Positions 34,076 through 46,529 of a stretch of 64,000 nucleotides of DNA are shown here, piece by piece. Origin of the DNA: Hermodice carunculata (taxonomy: Eukaryota; Annelida; Polychaeta; Eunicida; Amphinomidae). A program made the position numbers and the translations under genes. The number at the start of each line of letters is the position of its first letter. Within the stretch, counting starts at the first letter, position 1. The notes below the pieces were generated by a model that worked only from the letters and a program-made list of their open reading frames with translations, was not told the DNA's origin and searched no databases. The stretch spans positions 65,699,513-65,763,512 of the forward strand of contig OZ026630.1 of assembly GCA_964020975.1 (NCBI GenBank). Direction: 5' to 3'.

Positions 34076-34760
34076 TGCTCATATTCATAAATTTCAACCC
34101 AAGAATGACAGCAAAGTTTATTACAGCAAAGACAGAGATTCAAGAACTACCAAAGCATCACATTCATCTTCTAATACCAAAAGGAAGAAATAGTCTTTAA
34201 TCCTGACTTTAGACAAGCAGTCACCCATGAAAGGCAATTGCTGGTTTTAAACCAGTCCTATTTACCTCTGAAATATTCTTCAGTAAGTACAGACGTAAGT
34301 TTTGTTCCCAAACATAGAGGCCTAACAACTAAAAACCCAAAATTTATTGCGTAAAAAGATAAAAGGAGACATGGTAGGCCTGCCACTTTTTAGTCTTCCT
34401 GGCTTATCTCGTCAGCTGAGAAGACAGCAAAAGAAGAAAAAAGGCTTACATCATTTACATGACATTAATAAATCTGGAACTTTATAAAAACTCTTTACTT
34501 CTATTATAACTATGTGTCAGAGACCACAAAGGAAAATGAACCATTTTTTCAAACAGTTAGTAAAACATGACCCATATTTATAAATTTTAACCCAACAATG
34601 ACAGCAAAGTTAATAACAGCAAAAGACAGAGATTCAAGAATTAACAAAACACCAACATTAATATTCCAATACAAACGTGACAAAATGATAGTCACTCTCG
34701 ACTTTTGATACTTTCTTCATTAATAAGATTAAATTAAAGATCCATGAATGATCCTCAAAA
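34076..34760 (-). mobile_element. Two tandem antisense fragments of a Naiad-type 3' UTR
   Basis: 34,076-34,490 matches the reverse complement of the Naiad 3' region around the 5210-5620 part of unit 1 (for example caatgacagcaaag, aaaggcaattg, ggttttaaaccag, gtcagctgag). 34,566-34,760 starts again with the same words (acccaacaatgacagcaaag), giving two successive fragments in one direction. They are visibly diverged from the array at the window's left end, so they are older or from a sister subfamily. No ORF part is attached. Confidence 0.75.
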
Positions 34761-37190
34761 CAGCAGGATAATTGCAAGATCTGCAGTCAGACAAATGGAC
34801 ACAAACCCCAGGTGAGTGACAAATTTCACACATATTAAATTTTTTTCCTGAGAGACAGTCAAATATAGCTGTGAACATGGTACCTAGTTAAAGGCCTTTA
34901 CAGCTGGTTCAAAGCAAGAGCCATATATTTGGTTTCAAAAATGAGAAGACTATGCAAAAGTAAAAGTGGCGTGATGAAGAATCTGGGAAACAATGCCACT
35001 TCTTCTTGCAAGACAAGGCCTAAACGGGGTAGTTTATCAAGAGTGATAAACTCACAACTTTTGCTGTCATTGAACAATCTTTGGAAAAGAGATTTGTTCT
35101 CATTGAATCTATGAGAAATAGCCTTACATACACAGAGGACGACCAAAGAAAGGTATGCTAGGCAGGCTACACAGATCAATAGACCACTGCTCTAATAATC
35201 AGAGGTCTGCATATAGATTTAAAATCTCATGTGTTATCCCAAGCATCAAATGGCTTTCAGACTTTACTGGCTGCCACTAGAACAGCCCAGCCAATAAAAC
35301 TTTACCAAAAGGAAACAAAGAAACAACCTGAGTTACAGGGTATCGTTTATCAAATTAAGGTATGGAGCCAGAAATTGGTGCACGTATCTGTCAACACTAT
35401 TAAATATGAGAGATAGTCTAGACCCCAGACGTCAGGAAAGGTCACTTTTAGGGATAGGAGTAACTCCACAGGACACCATAACAACAGCGCCCCTGGAATG
35501 GGTCACAATATGACTACTGCCAGTAGAGGGATCAAATTCAGGATGCCCAAACATATGCCGGGGCTGTAGGGCTGCGATCACCAAGTTGCTATCCAATGAC
35601 AGAGGTAAAAGAGTAGATGCAAACACTTGTTATTAATGGCAGGTGGTGCGGGTGGGGTAAGTGGTATGTAAATCGTTGTATTCTAGAGTATCCTTCCATT
35701 CCATATTAGTTTTTTTTACCGAAATACTGTTTTTATAGGAATTTAATAATTTTCGCAAATGAGTATGAGTTAGTACAAATGTATAGATGAAAAACACAGT
35801 GAAAGGGTGCAGCAGAATTCTTGAGCATCATATTGCAATTGCAACTTGAGCTGACCTTTTATCACGATTAACTGTTTGACAGGACTGTTTTTTAAAAAAC
35901 TAAGACCAAGAGTTTTTGTTTGAGCTAGTACTTTTCAACTACAGGCTAGATCTGTTAGAGAATTTCCAGGCATATGCGAGTTCAAACAAGGTTTTCCCCT
36001 TATATCGCCCATTCTGGCAAATAAAATTACACCAGCTATTCCACACAAATACAACCTTCAAAGCAACGAAACTTGTTTTAATCAGTGTTTGAACGCATCA
36101 ACTGTCAAACTGGATAATATGCTCATCAAGTGGTATGTTTTTCGGTTTGGTTTCATGTCCGTTGTTGTTCCAGTGGGTACAGGGGAAACATTAACACTTT
36201 TCTGCCTTTGAATAGGTACTTGCATGCTGTCCGTAATCAACCACATACTGTGAATACGGCAAACTGTGACCCACATAATGCTGTGCAATTAGGACCTCCC
36301 CTAGGACAATTGAGTCATACGTAATCAGCGATGAATATCCCCTATGTGAAACCGCGCCACTTTGAGTTTCGATTCTCCCTGATTATTGCCAAGTTTTTTT
36401 TGAAGAACATACGACCAGAAGAAGTGATTCAAGTAACATTACAAAGATTTTGCTTGGTGAGTTTATACACCAAAAATAACGCTTGATGAAGCCTTTTCAG
36501 GCCTTTGTTTACCAAAGTAATATCACTTCAAATATGTGTGACGAGTCAAAAATGCAAAATTTTGAATTTTCAAAATTGAATATCATACTCAAAGGTTCAG
36601 GCTGAGGTGAAGCCCAGCCATGGCTAATCAAAATACATGACTGGCTTAAAATAATTTTTCATAATTTATAAATTAATGCATGAAAAATGTTTTATGGTTC
36701 GTTTAAAAACAGAGTCACAATATAAGTTTAAGATAATTATTTTTTGTGTTGTTTTATTAGCATTTATGATTCGAATATGTCTAAAATTTAATCAATATGA
36801 AAAAAAGTGACATAAGTTATGATCAGAAGACATAACTAGAGTCCTTACCCTCCCTTTTGCATGAAATGAAGGCTATTATGCTAGTCTCCAATATTTTTTT
36901 GCCTTTAATTTAAATAAAGGCAACTATGCTGAACTTTTATACCCAGCCCCTTTCCTCCATGATTGATACAACCACAAATTAAAGTGTGTTCATTTACATA
37001 CATATACACTCTTGAATGTAGGGTTGAATTTGTATAAATGTAAACTTAATGATAACAGACTAATTATATATCTGTATATTTCCAGGTATGCCATATGGAG
37101 CAACTCCTGCCACAAAGTACTGGCTGTGATGGAGGGTACATTACAAATGGCTGAATGCACCAGGCAAATAAATCGTTTATAAAGAACATC
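34761..37190. other. No gene recognised
   Basis: Several short open frames (such as 34,898-35,179 minus and 36,082-36,324 on both strands) without motifs. A GC-richer patch at 35,420-35,640 could be an unidentified short repeat. Confidence 0.45.
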
Positions 37191-37199
37191 ACAGCAATC

Positions 37200-38720
37200 A
37201 GATGGAGCTTGAGAAGGTGACTACGAGCAAGAATGTACCATCACCTACCATTACCAATCCTAATCTGCAAACTAAGATCAGTCATGTAGACAAAGAGGTC
37301 GCTAGACTAAAGGGATTCTTTCACTGTGCAGATGGATCAACAAAGCATATCAGCTTCCTAAAAAAAGAATTCCTTTTTTCAACACAGACATGCAAGAAAA
37401 TCAAACCTCCAAGTTTGGACAAAGTTGTGCCACCAGACCTGCAGAAGCTGGTAACAGATATTGATTGCAACCTGTGTGTGTCGTGCATTGCAAGTGACTG
37501 AAGAGTTACAAGGAGAGAATTAGAAGAAGATAGAACAGCTGAACAAAGAAAATGTTACCATGAAGACGTTTGTGAACACCTATAGTGTGAAACTCTTCAA
37601 TCAAGCCATGGAGAAAGAATAAAATTTTTACACAGAAGCAAGCAGAAATCAGAGACTTGAAAAAGCAAGTAAAACTCAAAGACCAATGTAACAGCCCCAC
37701 TGTCATGCAGCCAAGGAAAATAAGAAAATCAGCAAAATCACCCAAACAGTGAAACCAGTCGATTGAAATCAAAACTTAAGTTCCTTAGATAGCAAATTAA
37801 AGAATTAACAGTACAGCTGGACACAAAAAGGGTGAAACAATATCAACAAAAGAAGGAAAACTGCTATAGCACATCAGAAGAAAATGCCTTTACTCTACCC
37901 TTCGGCACCAATGACTGGGTCCAGGGAACGTAAGAACCTTACTCTTGGTGTGTCAAACCTGCCTGGTGGTACAGCACAGGATTACATGGCACACATTAAA
38001 CAATTTGTTCAGGATGTGTCATCGACTTCTGCAGAATGTGCAGGGCAGGATGGTGATGCTGTGTTCAAGGAAACCCAGAATAAGATGACAAGCACCATAA
38101 CAGACAGGGCTGGAGTAAACCATTGTGTGGTCCAGTCCAGAATCTAAGCCACGAGTTTGAGTGACGAACACCCCCTTGACAGCATCGCACCAAACGCCTG
38201 TAGCATCCTGAAATCATTTCAAGCCCCTGGCATGAAAAGTCAGCGCTACGGACAAGATGCTGCAGCTGTGAATGTCATGAGAGGATTTAGTCAAATTAGG
38301 TTTAAGCAAGGCAAAGGGGGTCCAAAAGGCTTCAAGTATTACGTCAGGCATGCTGGCATACCCCTCAGTGACTTTGCAAGGTTTGTGGGTAATAGGATCC
38401 ATATACTTTTTGAACTAGCAAGTGCATGTATCAAGTACAAAGAGCAACTGAATAAATATCTCAGTAAATTCTGCCTGCTGACATGAGGACTGAGATCTGC
38501 CTTGCTTTCAGACTCAAATGATCTGGCCTTGGTTGAGCAGTTGAGGGCCCTGGCTTTGTTTGGGCCGACACTTACTGCCCCATGGATGAAACTTTTTTAT
38601 CGTGATGACAATGACACACACCATCTTGGCCAAAATGACAAGATGAGGGATGCAGGCTAGGGTCAAAGCAAAAAGTAATGACACGTTGAGCTGGCTTCCT
38701 CAATGGGAGAGAAGACACAA
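37200..38720 (+). pseudogene. Fossil of an uncharacterised mobile-element-associated gene (broken)
   Basis: Successive plus-strand pieces resemble a protein found many times in invertebrate genomes: a charged coiled-coil-like part (37,500-37,860), then a part with MTSTITDRAGVNHCVVQ (about 38,085-38,135), LDSIAPNACSILKSF and GNRIHILFELAS (about 38,390-38,425), the last like the GNRFNILF motif of that family. Function unknown. It is broken, with several breaks, and old. I cannot name the element it belongs to. Confidence 0.45.
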
Positions 38721-39542
38721 GCAAACTTGGTCCAGTTGCAATGGGAAAGGCAAGAAAAATGACCAAGGAAAAGAAGCAACGAGACCAAAGAGCTATAATG
38801 GAAATAAGGTGAAGAGCGAATGAAAAACAAAAAGAATGAAAAGGAAAGGAAAAACAATGAAAGGAGAGTGAAGGAATTAGAGAAATGTTTCAATGTGGAG
38901 ATACTGCATGAAATGTGAGTACCAAAATGAGAATGAAATCAGTTCTGTCATAGAACGTTTGATGAAAACCCCAAAAGATTTTGTGAACAAAAGAATGAGC
39001 CACATGTGGTTACAAGGAAAATTCTGATGGAGATGGAAACGTAACAGAGTATGTAGGTCACTGTAAAAATTAAGAGGAATAAATTTTGCACCTTTATCAT
39101 TGCTATCACCTGCCAACTGAAAGCAAAAATGAATGCGAGGACCTTGTTATCCCAGGATCAGAGAAAAAAACTGATATCATGTGTGGTGATTTAGTGATCT
39201 ATGTATAAAAAGGCAGTGGGTGATAGACTGAAAATAACAAATATGATGTGTGGCTATGTAGTGATCATTGTATGATAGTCAGTGGTTGAAAGGCTGTGAC
39301 AACATGGAATAAGAACTGAAGGATGGTATCCTATTCACCTGAAACATAAAATAAGATGTAACAAAATCTTTACACCTACATTGTAGGATTCAGCATTTGT
39401 AGCCATGATTATACAGTAGATTTAAGCATATGCTGTTCAATGTTTAAGGACAGGTCATTTGAGTTTAGGCTGTATCTGTCCATTTTCTTTACTGACACTG
39501 CACATTACACAGTTTTGAAAAAGTATCTGTAACTTATATGCA

Positions 39543-39573
<31 letters not shown>

Positions 39574-40110
39574 TTTGCCTGTGACTCTTGTGTCTTATTT
39601 TCTTTTTTAAATGAAAGTTTATACTCTACAATCCTATAGATATAAAATATCAAATGGCCAAGTTCCCAATTGTGCACTTAGGCAGGCAGCAATAGTGAGT
39701 CACGGTTGACTAACCCCAGCTTTTGAGTTACAGTTTTGGCTGAGTGGTTCCATGCATTTCCATTGATTTGGAGGTAACTTCCTAAATATAAGTGATAGAA
39801 ACAAAATTTAAACTGATTATTTATTTTTATGCAAAGACCTGTTCAGTGATATAAATTCCGTAAAGAAATTTTGCATGAAAAAAAATCATGCAAGTACCTA
39901 CCTTGAAAAAAAGGTAATAATATTTGCAAAAGCTGCATCTAATTTCTTAAAATCATGCCATGAAAGGCAAATGCACCCGCTTGTAAAAAGGCTGGGACTT
40001 TGCAGCTTACGGGGGGCAAGCAGTGAATTGAGATATGTAATTTGTTAGGTAGGTCTATCTAACTCAGCAGGCTTTAATAAAGAACCATATATGGCATAGA
40101 ATACACAGCA
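38721..40110. other. No gene recognised; (CATA)n tract
   Basis: Purine-rich around 38,750-38,890, otherwise plain. A short (CATA)n microsatellite occupies 39,537-39,572. Confidence 0.5.
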
Positions 40111-40345
40111 GAAAGACCTAGACAGGGTACATTGTATTACTTACATGGTTCACCTGCTGGCAACTTGTGCATGCATATAATAACTGTGCAAATAAGGGAA
40201 AGAAAATCATTTCTATAGATTTGCTATTAAAGACCTAGACAGGGTACATTGATTCACTTACATGGTCTACCTGCTGGCATCTTGTGCATGTATATAATAA
40301 GTGTGCAATTAAGGGAAAAAAAATTTACTTCTATAGATTTGCTAT
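40111..40345. repeat. Tandem duplication, ~117-bp period, 2 copies
   Basis: The copies start at aaagacctagacagggtac (40,112) and aaagacctagacagggtac (40,229) and run through ctatagatttgctatt. A few substitutions separate them. Confidence 0.85.
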
Positions 40346-41523
40346 TGTCCGTCGATCTGTTTGCTCATCCATCCAACTGCCTCTCCCAAAAACTTGCGTA
40401 GCCTGTATGTCTTCAAACTTACTTGACGTACTTAATGCAAAGAGAAACTTAACAAACCTAATTCTGTAAGCCCATGTACCATGATTACTGTCATGAAACT
40501 TGACAACATATTTTATATGACCCATCACAATTTGGTCACAACCACTGCTGGTGAAGCTAATGTTCATTATTTTAATCCACGGAGTAGAAATAAATAGACT
40601 GAACGTCTGTGCAGGTTGAACATCGCCACTTTGAACAAGCCAGCAGGTGTACACCTAAAATGGGCTTTCACCCTTTAAAATATAGTCTTCATATTTTGAC
40701 GAGTCTATTCACCCAACAGCCTGTAAACTGGCCTTACATAAATTCATGATTATGACTGCTTAAATGGAAATATGTGTATACATTAGTATGCTTAATTTTT
40801 TATATGGTCCTAATATCACCTTAATCGTACAGTTTGTGGGGACAAGAGAATCGGAGGGTATCAGTAGCATTATGGTTGGTCTTAAACAGCAGGTTTCACT
40901 GAACATGTAATGTCTAAATGTTTATAAATAGTTGGGTTGGTAGAGTGTGTACAGGCAGTGAAGATATAGTGTCATTATATTGGTTGAAGGGCTCACTGGC
41001 TCTATTTATGGTCTAATGGCAAGTGAAATTGCTTGACCCATTATGTATGTAGAATTTCCCTGCATTGAAAACTTCTCAAACCACATGCACTTGGTGTAAT
41101 GCATAAATGTTTACCATAAGAGCTGTAAAAACTTTCTTAGCAGCAGGGATGTACCATAGCTAGTTGAACTTATAGATTTCAGTGGCTGTACTTGTAGACC
41201 TCATTTTTTTAAAGATTTAGCATGTAATCATGGTTTGAATTAACATCAACCTACATGCATTTAATTCTAAGATTTGCAACTTGATTAGACTGACATTGAT
41301 GATCAAAGAGAATGTTCTAAATGTAGCAAGAGGAAAATGTGTGGTTTGTTACAAGTTACTCTGGGTGGATACAACCTTTTCCTTTATTTGAAATTTGTTC
41401 TAAATTTTTCATGTACATAATTACATTTCAATTGACAAGGATGAATATTTGTGCTCATAAGAGATGAAACCCAACTGATAATCTGGTCTCATTGGCCTAA
41501 TCAATGTCCATGCTGTGAAATAT

Positions 41524-41574
<51 letters not shown>

Positions 41575-42800
41575 CTTACTTACTTACTTTGTGTGTGTGC
41601 ATATAAACAAAGAAACATGAACCTTTGAATAAAAACCATTAATGATATTTCTTTGTTAGTTTCAGCCACTGATGGATGTCAGTGGAGCCCTATTTACTCA
41701 TGTTAAGGCACAAAAGAAGGAATATATTTTACTTGGATTTTCCATTCTATGTATCACGGTTGTTTACAAGAATCGGCTGGGGCCATGACATTTTTTCTAA
41801 AATTTATATGAACTGTTGTGTAACTTAAGATCAAGTATTATAATAGCATTCCACCACACCAAGCCTAAAATGCTGCGCCATTGTTGTTGGTAGCCATTGC
41901 CAGTGTGTATAAAACAGTCCTTTTATGATAGGGTCTGTTAAATTATTCATTGTTGGGTAGGGGCAGCGTTTGATCTTCATGGGCACGCAGCAGCAATGGG
42001 CTTTTTTTTCTTCTGAGGACAGCTCAGTCAATGATTATATTGTGTTGACAATAACCAACCATAATGATTTTTTTCAAGTATGTTATTGTGTGTGTAGTGA
42101 AGAAAACCACCATTTTAGTACATGTAACGTGTAGCTGTGGCAGGAAAAATCGATGTATTCCGAAAATAACACTTCATCTGACAACTAGTCTGCCAAACAG
42201 ACACCTGAAAATACAGGATGCATGAGCCCTAGCTTCCTTCAAAAATTGGATGGGAATTAGAGCAGGTCAGGGCATGACATTAGTCTTTCGATTTCTTTCT
42301 ATTTCGTATTTAATCTACATGTAAGTAGATGTACTAAAAATTTGCATGCAAATATAGTTTTGATAAACTTATTTTCAATAGTATACAGACTTTGCAAAGC
42401 GCCACACATTATCCACTGTACCCAAAGATACTAAGCCATCATCTAAAATTGCTTTGCAGTTAATAATCAACAATATCCAATCAAACTTTGAGAACTTGAC
42501 CTGTAGGCATGCTGAGAAATCTACATTCTACCACAAGGTTTCAAATTTGTGAAACACATATTTCCATACAAACTTTAGATGCTTACTTCAATAGAAATAC
42601 ATGCAAGTGGCTGTTCACACTACTCATAGTGCATAAATATACTTGAATTTAACTTTGAAATTGAATTTGTGCACTTAGGCTACTACCACTATCATTTAAA
42701 GGTGACTTATTTTGTCTTGGGCCGCAGGTATGTAGTCTTATGGGACAGAATGTTTGTTCTGATACTGATACTGTAGTTTTAGGAGCAGTATATGTGTCCT
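40346..42800. other. No gene recognised; (TTTA)n tract
   Basis: A (TTTA)n microsatellite turning into (CTTA)n lies at 41,518-41,590. Near 40,870-40,900, ggtcttaaacagcaggtttcac looks like one end of a MITE of the aagaccac type, but I found no partner end. Confidence 0.5.
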
Positions 42801-42805
42801 CTTGC

Positions 42806-42990
42806 ACAGTGGTACCTGCTCTAAAGACCACTTCTCATGAGAGACTGCATTAGTTTTAAAGACCGCACTTTCAAGACACAGGACTCTCATTTCTTTGTTA
42901 ATTTACCTCAATTTAGGACCGCGTGCCATATGTGAACACTTGTAGCTGGCACTAGGGGTGGTCTTAAAAAGCAGGTGCAACTGTACCTCA
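42806..42990. mobile_element. MITE, acctgct…aagaccac family
   Basis: The left end cagtggtacctgctctaaag and the right end (minus strand: cagttgcacctgctttttaa) are imperfect terminal inverted repeats continuing with gaccac. About 180 bp, non-coding. Similar ends occur at 49,788-49,957 and 54,586-54,755. Confidence 0.65.
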
Positions 42991-43261
42991 TTACAACAGG
43001 ATTCTCGCTGGTACAGACAACGTGGGCCTTCTCGCCACTCAGAAAGTCTTGCACTATCAGTGACTTAATATCCACATATGGTTTAAGGATTCCCATATTA
43101 AATATATTCAATAAAGATGTTAGTTTCTCAATGCATGCAAATTTTAGCATGTCTGTACATTTTGTGGTTTAACATTCAAACCAAACCAGGTAGCCTCACT
43201 TATCTGTCTGCTACCACAGTACACCGCGCTAGTAAAATCTCTGTACAGGCAAATTTGATAA

Positions 43262-43288
43262 GTTTTGTTTTGTTTTGTTTTGTTTTTC
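43262..43288. repeat. (TTTTG)n short tandem repeat
   Basis: About five copies of gtttt. Confidence 0.9.
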
Positions 43289-43589
43289 GTTTTCATGGCC
43301 AGGTCTTAGTTTCGTGTGAGAAGATTGGATCCACAATTTTAAATATTTCTGCACCACTGGGAAGTTCTACAGATAAAATAGAATAGGCACACGACATCAT
43401 GAGCATTTGTTCACTTTGGTATGGATTTTGAAACAATACACATGGGATTTTCACTGCCATATTTCAAAAGTTTTTACTATTTAATCATAAATAAATATAT
43501 AGATCTGTATGTAGATTTTCTCATTGTTTGAAGCACAAAATATAATAAAATTAACATTGTCCTAGGATTTTTATTTGCTGCTTTCAGGA

Positions 43590-45500
43590 CCTTCATATTG
43601 TCAGGACTGCACATTATTAGATGTCCTGGATAAATAATTATACTACAAAATGTGAACAAAATACATGGAAGCATTTTGAGGATATCATGGTAACGATCCC
43701 TAACGAACGAATGTAATAAGGCCATTCGCTCAAATTAAGTCATGATGACACCAAAATCTAATCAGATGATCCTGGCATACAAGATAATCAGACTGTAAAA
43801 TTTGAGGAAGATACATGGAAGCATTCTGGAGATATCACAGTAACATATAATTAGGCTGCCATTTGCTCAAACAAGGTCATGGTGACACCAAAAAAACAAG
43901 ATATGTTTGTAAAACATAGATGCTCCCTGCCCTCATTACCCTTGCCCTCGCTACCCTATTGATAGTGGTAGATGGGGCACTTGTGACCTTACAAAATTAG
44001 TGAAGGTTGATCATACATCAATGTCACATATCTTTAAACTTTAAACTAGCCCTTAAAAAACGACTGAAAACCTGGACAATATAAAAGTTATAGCTGTAAA
44101 ATTAGTCATCATTTAGAAACCAGATTCAGCAAAGTGGCTTTATGACCTTGGAAATTAGGGTAAGGTCACTCATTTTCACTTGACCTTCAGTTATTGTGCA
44201 AAAACCACAGGAAGTCTACTGTCTGTGTGTGACCCTCAAACCTGGGTCAAGGTCACCCATCTACAAACTCAAACTAGCCCTTATAGGCAACCATAAAGCT
44301 GTGCAATATAAAACTGCTACCTCTAAAATACAAGTTGTCATGCAAAAACAGTATTCAACCAAATGGCTCTGTAACCTTTGAAATAAGGTCTAGGTCACCC
44401 ATCTTCAAACTTGACCTAGCCCCTAATACGGCCAATTATCAAGTGCAATATAAAAGTCCTAGTTTAAAAACCTCTCCAGTTATCATGTGGAAACCAAAGT
44501 TTACTCAGGTACCAATGTGACCTTGGAAATTAAATCAAGGTCACCAAACTTTAAACTTCTTCTAGCCCTTAGCAAGAACTATAGACCTGTAAAGTATCCC
44601 AGTCCTCGCTTACAAAATTCTTGAGTTATCGTGCAGAAACCACAGGAATTATACAATCTCTCTGTGACCCTAAAAACTGGGTCAAGGTCACCCATCTTCA
44701 ACCTCAACCTAGCCCTCACAGAGAACCATAAAGCTGTGCCATATAAAAGTTCTAGCTCCAAGGTATAAGGTATCATGCAGAAAGCATGAAACCATATTCA
44801 GTAAGGTGGCTCCGTGACCTTTAAAATAAGGTCAAGGTCATCCATCTTCAAACTTCGCCTAGCATCGAATATGGACTATAAGCCTGCGCAATATAAAAGT
44901 TCTGCCTTAAAATTTTCTTCAGTTATTCTGCGGAAACTAAAGGTACCTCAGGTACCGCTGTGACCTTGGAAATTAAGTCAAGGTCACCCATCTTCAAACT
45001 TTGCCTACTTTTTGACTAGAATAATACACCTGTACAGTATCAAAGTCATCACTTAAAAACTTCTTGAGTTATTGTGTGGAAACCACAGTCTACCGACCGA
45101 CCGACAGACCGACCGACCGACATGTGCAACGCTATATGCCCCACCTTCTTCGAAGGGGGGCATAATAATCAGTTCATCTTGCATTCTAGAGAAGCATACT
45201 GCAAAACATTTGAGCAAAATACATTTAAGCATTGTGGAGATATTGTGGTAATGAGCCGTAACTAGCATGTAATTAGGCTCCCATTTGCTCATATTAGCAC
45301 ATGTTGACATCAAAATCTAGTCAGTTCATATTGCCAGGTAAGATAAGCATATTACCAAACATGAGCAAAATACATGGAGTCATTCAGTAGATATCGTAGT
45401 GACGAGAATGTGCACATCTGGATGGACTGAAATCTGGACAGACATCCAGACGGACGGAGAATCCAAAAGCATAAAGGGTCTCCCACCCACCCCCACCACC
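43590..45500 (+). mobile_element. Family C modular repeat, split by family A
   Basis: About 152-bp modules start with aaaa(t/c)atttgagcaaaatac-like sequence and contain catggaagcatt…gagatatc and ccatttgctcaaa…gtcatggtgacacc (43,646, 43,797, 45,204 and 45,357). After the last module comes a tetranucleotide-like tract (gacagacatccagacggacgg, about 45,437) and an end near agggtctccc. Modules plus tetranucleotide tract plus fixed tail mirror family A and the bivalve pearl elements (inference). Confidence 0.65.
43890..45171 (+). mobile_element. Family A modular repeat, copy 2, with higher-order ABCABC modules and 3' hairpin
   Basis: Seven ~146-bp modules begin aaac… (about 44,117, 44,200, 44,345, 44,491, 44,636, 44,782, 44,934), followed by a (CCGA)n tract (45,093-45,120) and a terminal hairpin: atgcccc-a-ccttc, loop ttc, gaagg-ggggcat (about 45,137-45,163), then aataat. 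Modules at 44,200/44,345/44,491 correspond one-to-one to those at 44,636/44,782/44,934, a three-module higher-order unit of ~437 bp. Most modules carry TCAAGGTCA. No coding capacity. It sits inside the family C train, interrupting a module. Confidence 0.8.
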
Positions 45501-45593
45501 ACCACCCCCCCACCCCCGCCATGGCACGGACCCGTAGAAGTCTATCTCAAGTTTCACTTAAATGTTCATATGGATTAACATCATAAATTTGCA

Positions 45594-45596
45594 GAG

Positions 45597-45664
<68 letters not shown>

Positions 45665-45697
45665 TATATACATACATATATATATGTGTGTGTGTGT
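45594..45697. repeat. Imperfect (TA)n microsatellite ending in (TG)n
   Basis: TA repeats with scattered interruptions, then gtgtgtgtgt. Preceded by a C-rich ccaccacc patch (45,480-45,520). Confidence 0.95.
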
Positions 45698-46205
45698 CAC
45701 CTCTCATTTGAATAGGTCAGCAATAATGTGTTATCAAAAATGTCTGCAAAATTGAACAGTATCAAAGAGTAGAATAACTAAATTGAATTATTTAAATATG
45801 AAACTAGGTTTTATATGACTGGTGTCTACCACATCTATTCCTGTTGTTCACTTGATTTATCGTATTATATTTCAACTTTTGGCGGATGAAAAGAAAGACT
45901 GATGTCAGAAAAGTTTTCTCGTCTTATAAATAATGTGTAAATAAACGTGTGTTTCAGTATACATTTTCAGGTTTTGTCTTCATGTTTTTTTCAAAAATCA
46001 TAAGTAATACTTTTTATAGTGGTCACTCTTTTATACTGCCTCCATAAAGACATGCATGCCTGTGCTATGAGGTCCACTACTTTTTTTACTTAATGTGGCA
46101 GTTAATGTTTTCACCCCACCCCCACACCAGATTGATTCTAATGTGGCCCATTTCTGGAGTTTTTAGGACAGCACTATGACAGCGTGCTACTGTATGCAGA
46201 TAATG

Positions 46206-46405
46206 TATGTAGGTATGTATGTATATAGTGAAACTTGTTTGAGAAAACACTGTGATGAGACTACCTGCCTTTTCAGACCATTTTTACCATGTTCTTTTGC
46301 TATCTATTCCATGCTTTTGAACAACTATTGAAAACCACTTGCCTTCTTTGACCACTTCTTACCTGCCATAAGGTGCGGTCTCTCAAAACAGGTTTCATTG
46401 TGCTG
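46206..46405. mobile_element. MITE, agtgaaac…tgtttgaga family
   Basis: The left end tagtgaaacttgtttgagaa and the right end (minus strand: cacaatgaaacctgttttga) form imperfect terminal inverted repeats; ~200 bp, non-coding. It has an inverted counterpart at 55,300-55,492 in the other arm. Confidence 0.6.
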
Positions 46406-46529
46406 TAATCACCCAATGTCTTTTCGCAAACCTTGCCCAAAATGTAATAATATTGCCATGGGCAATAATGAGTTCCAAGATGAGTAAGGACCAACTTTTG
46501 AATATTTATATAGCATATTTTATTTTTAA

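Noticed and set aside
43646-45078. Regularly spaced ~146-152-bp repeats considered as a CRISPR array
   Set aside because: The whole module repeats, with no unique spacers, in eukaryotic DNA; it is a modular mobile repeat.
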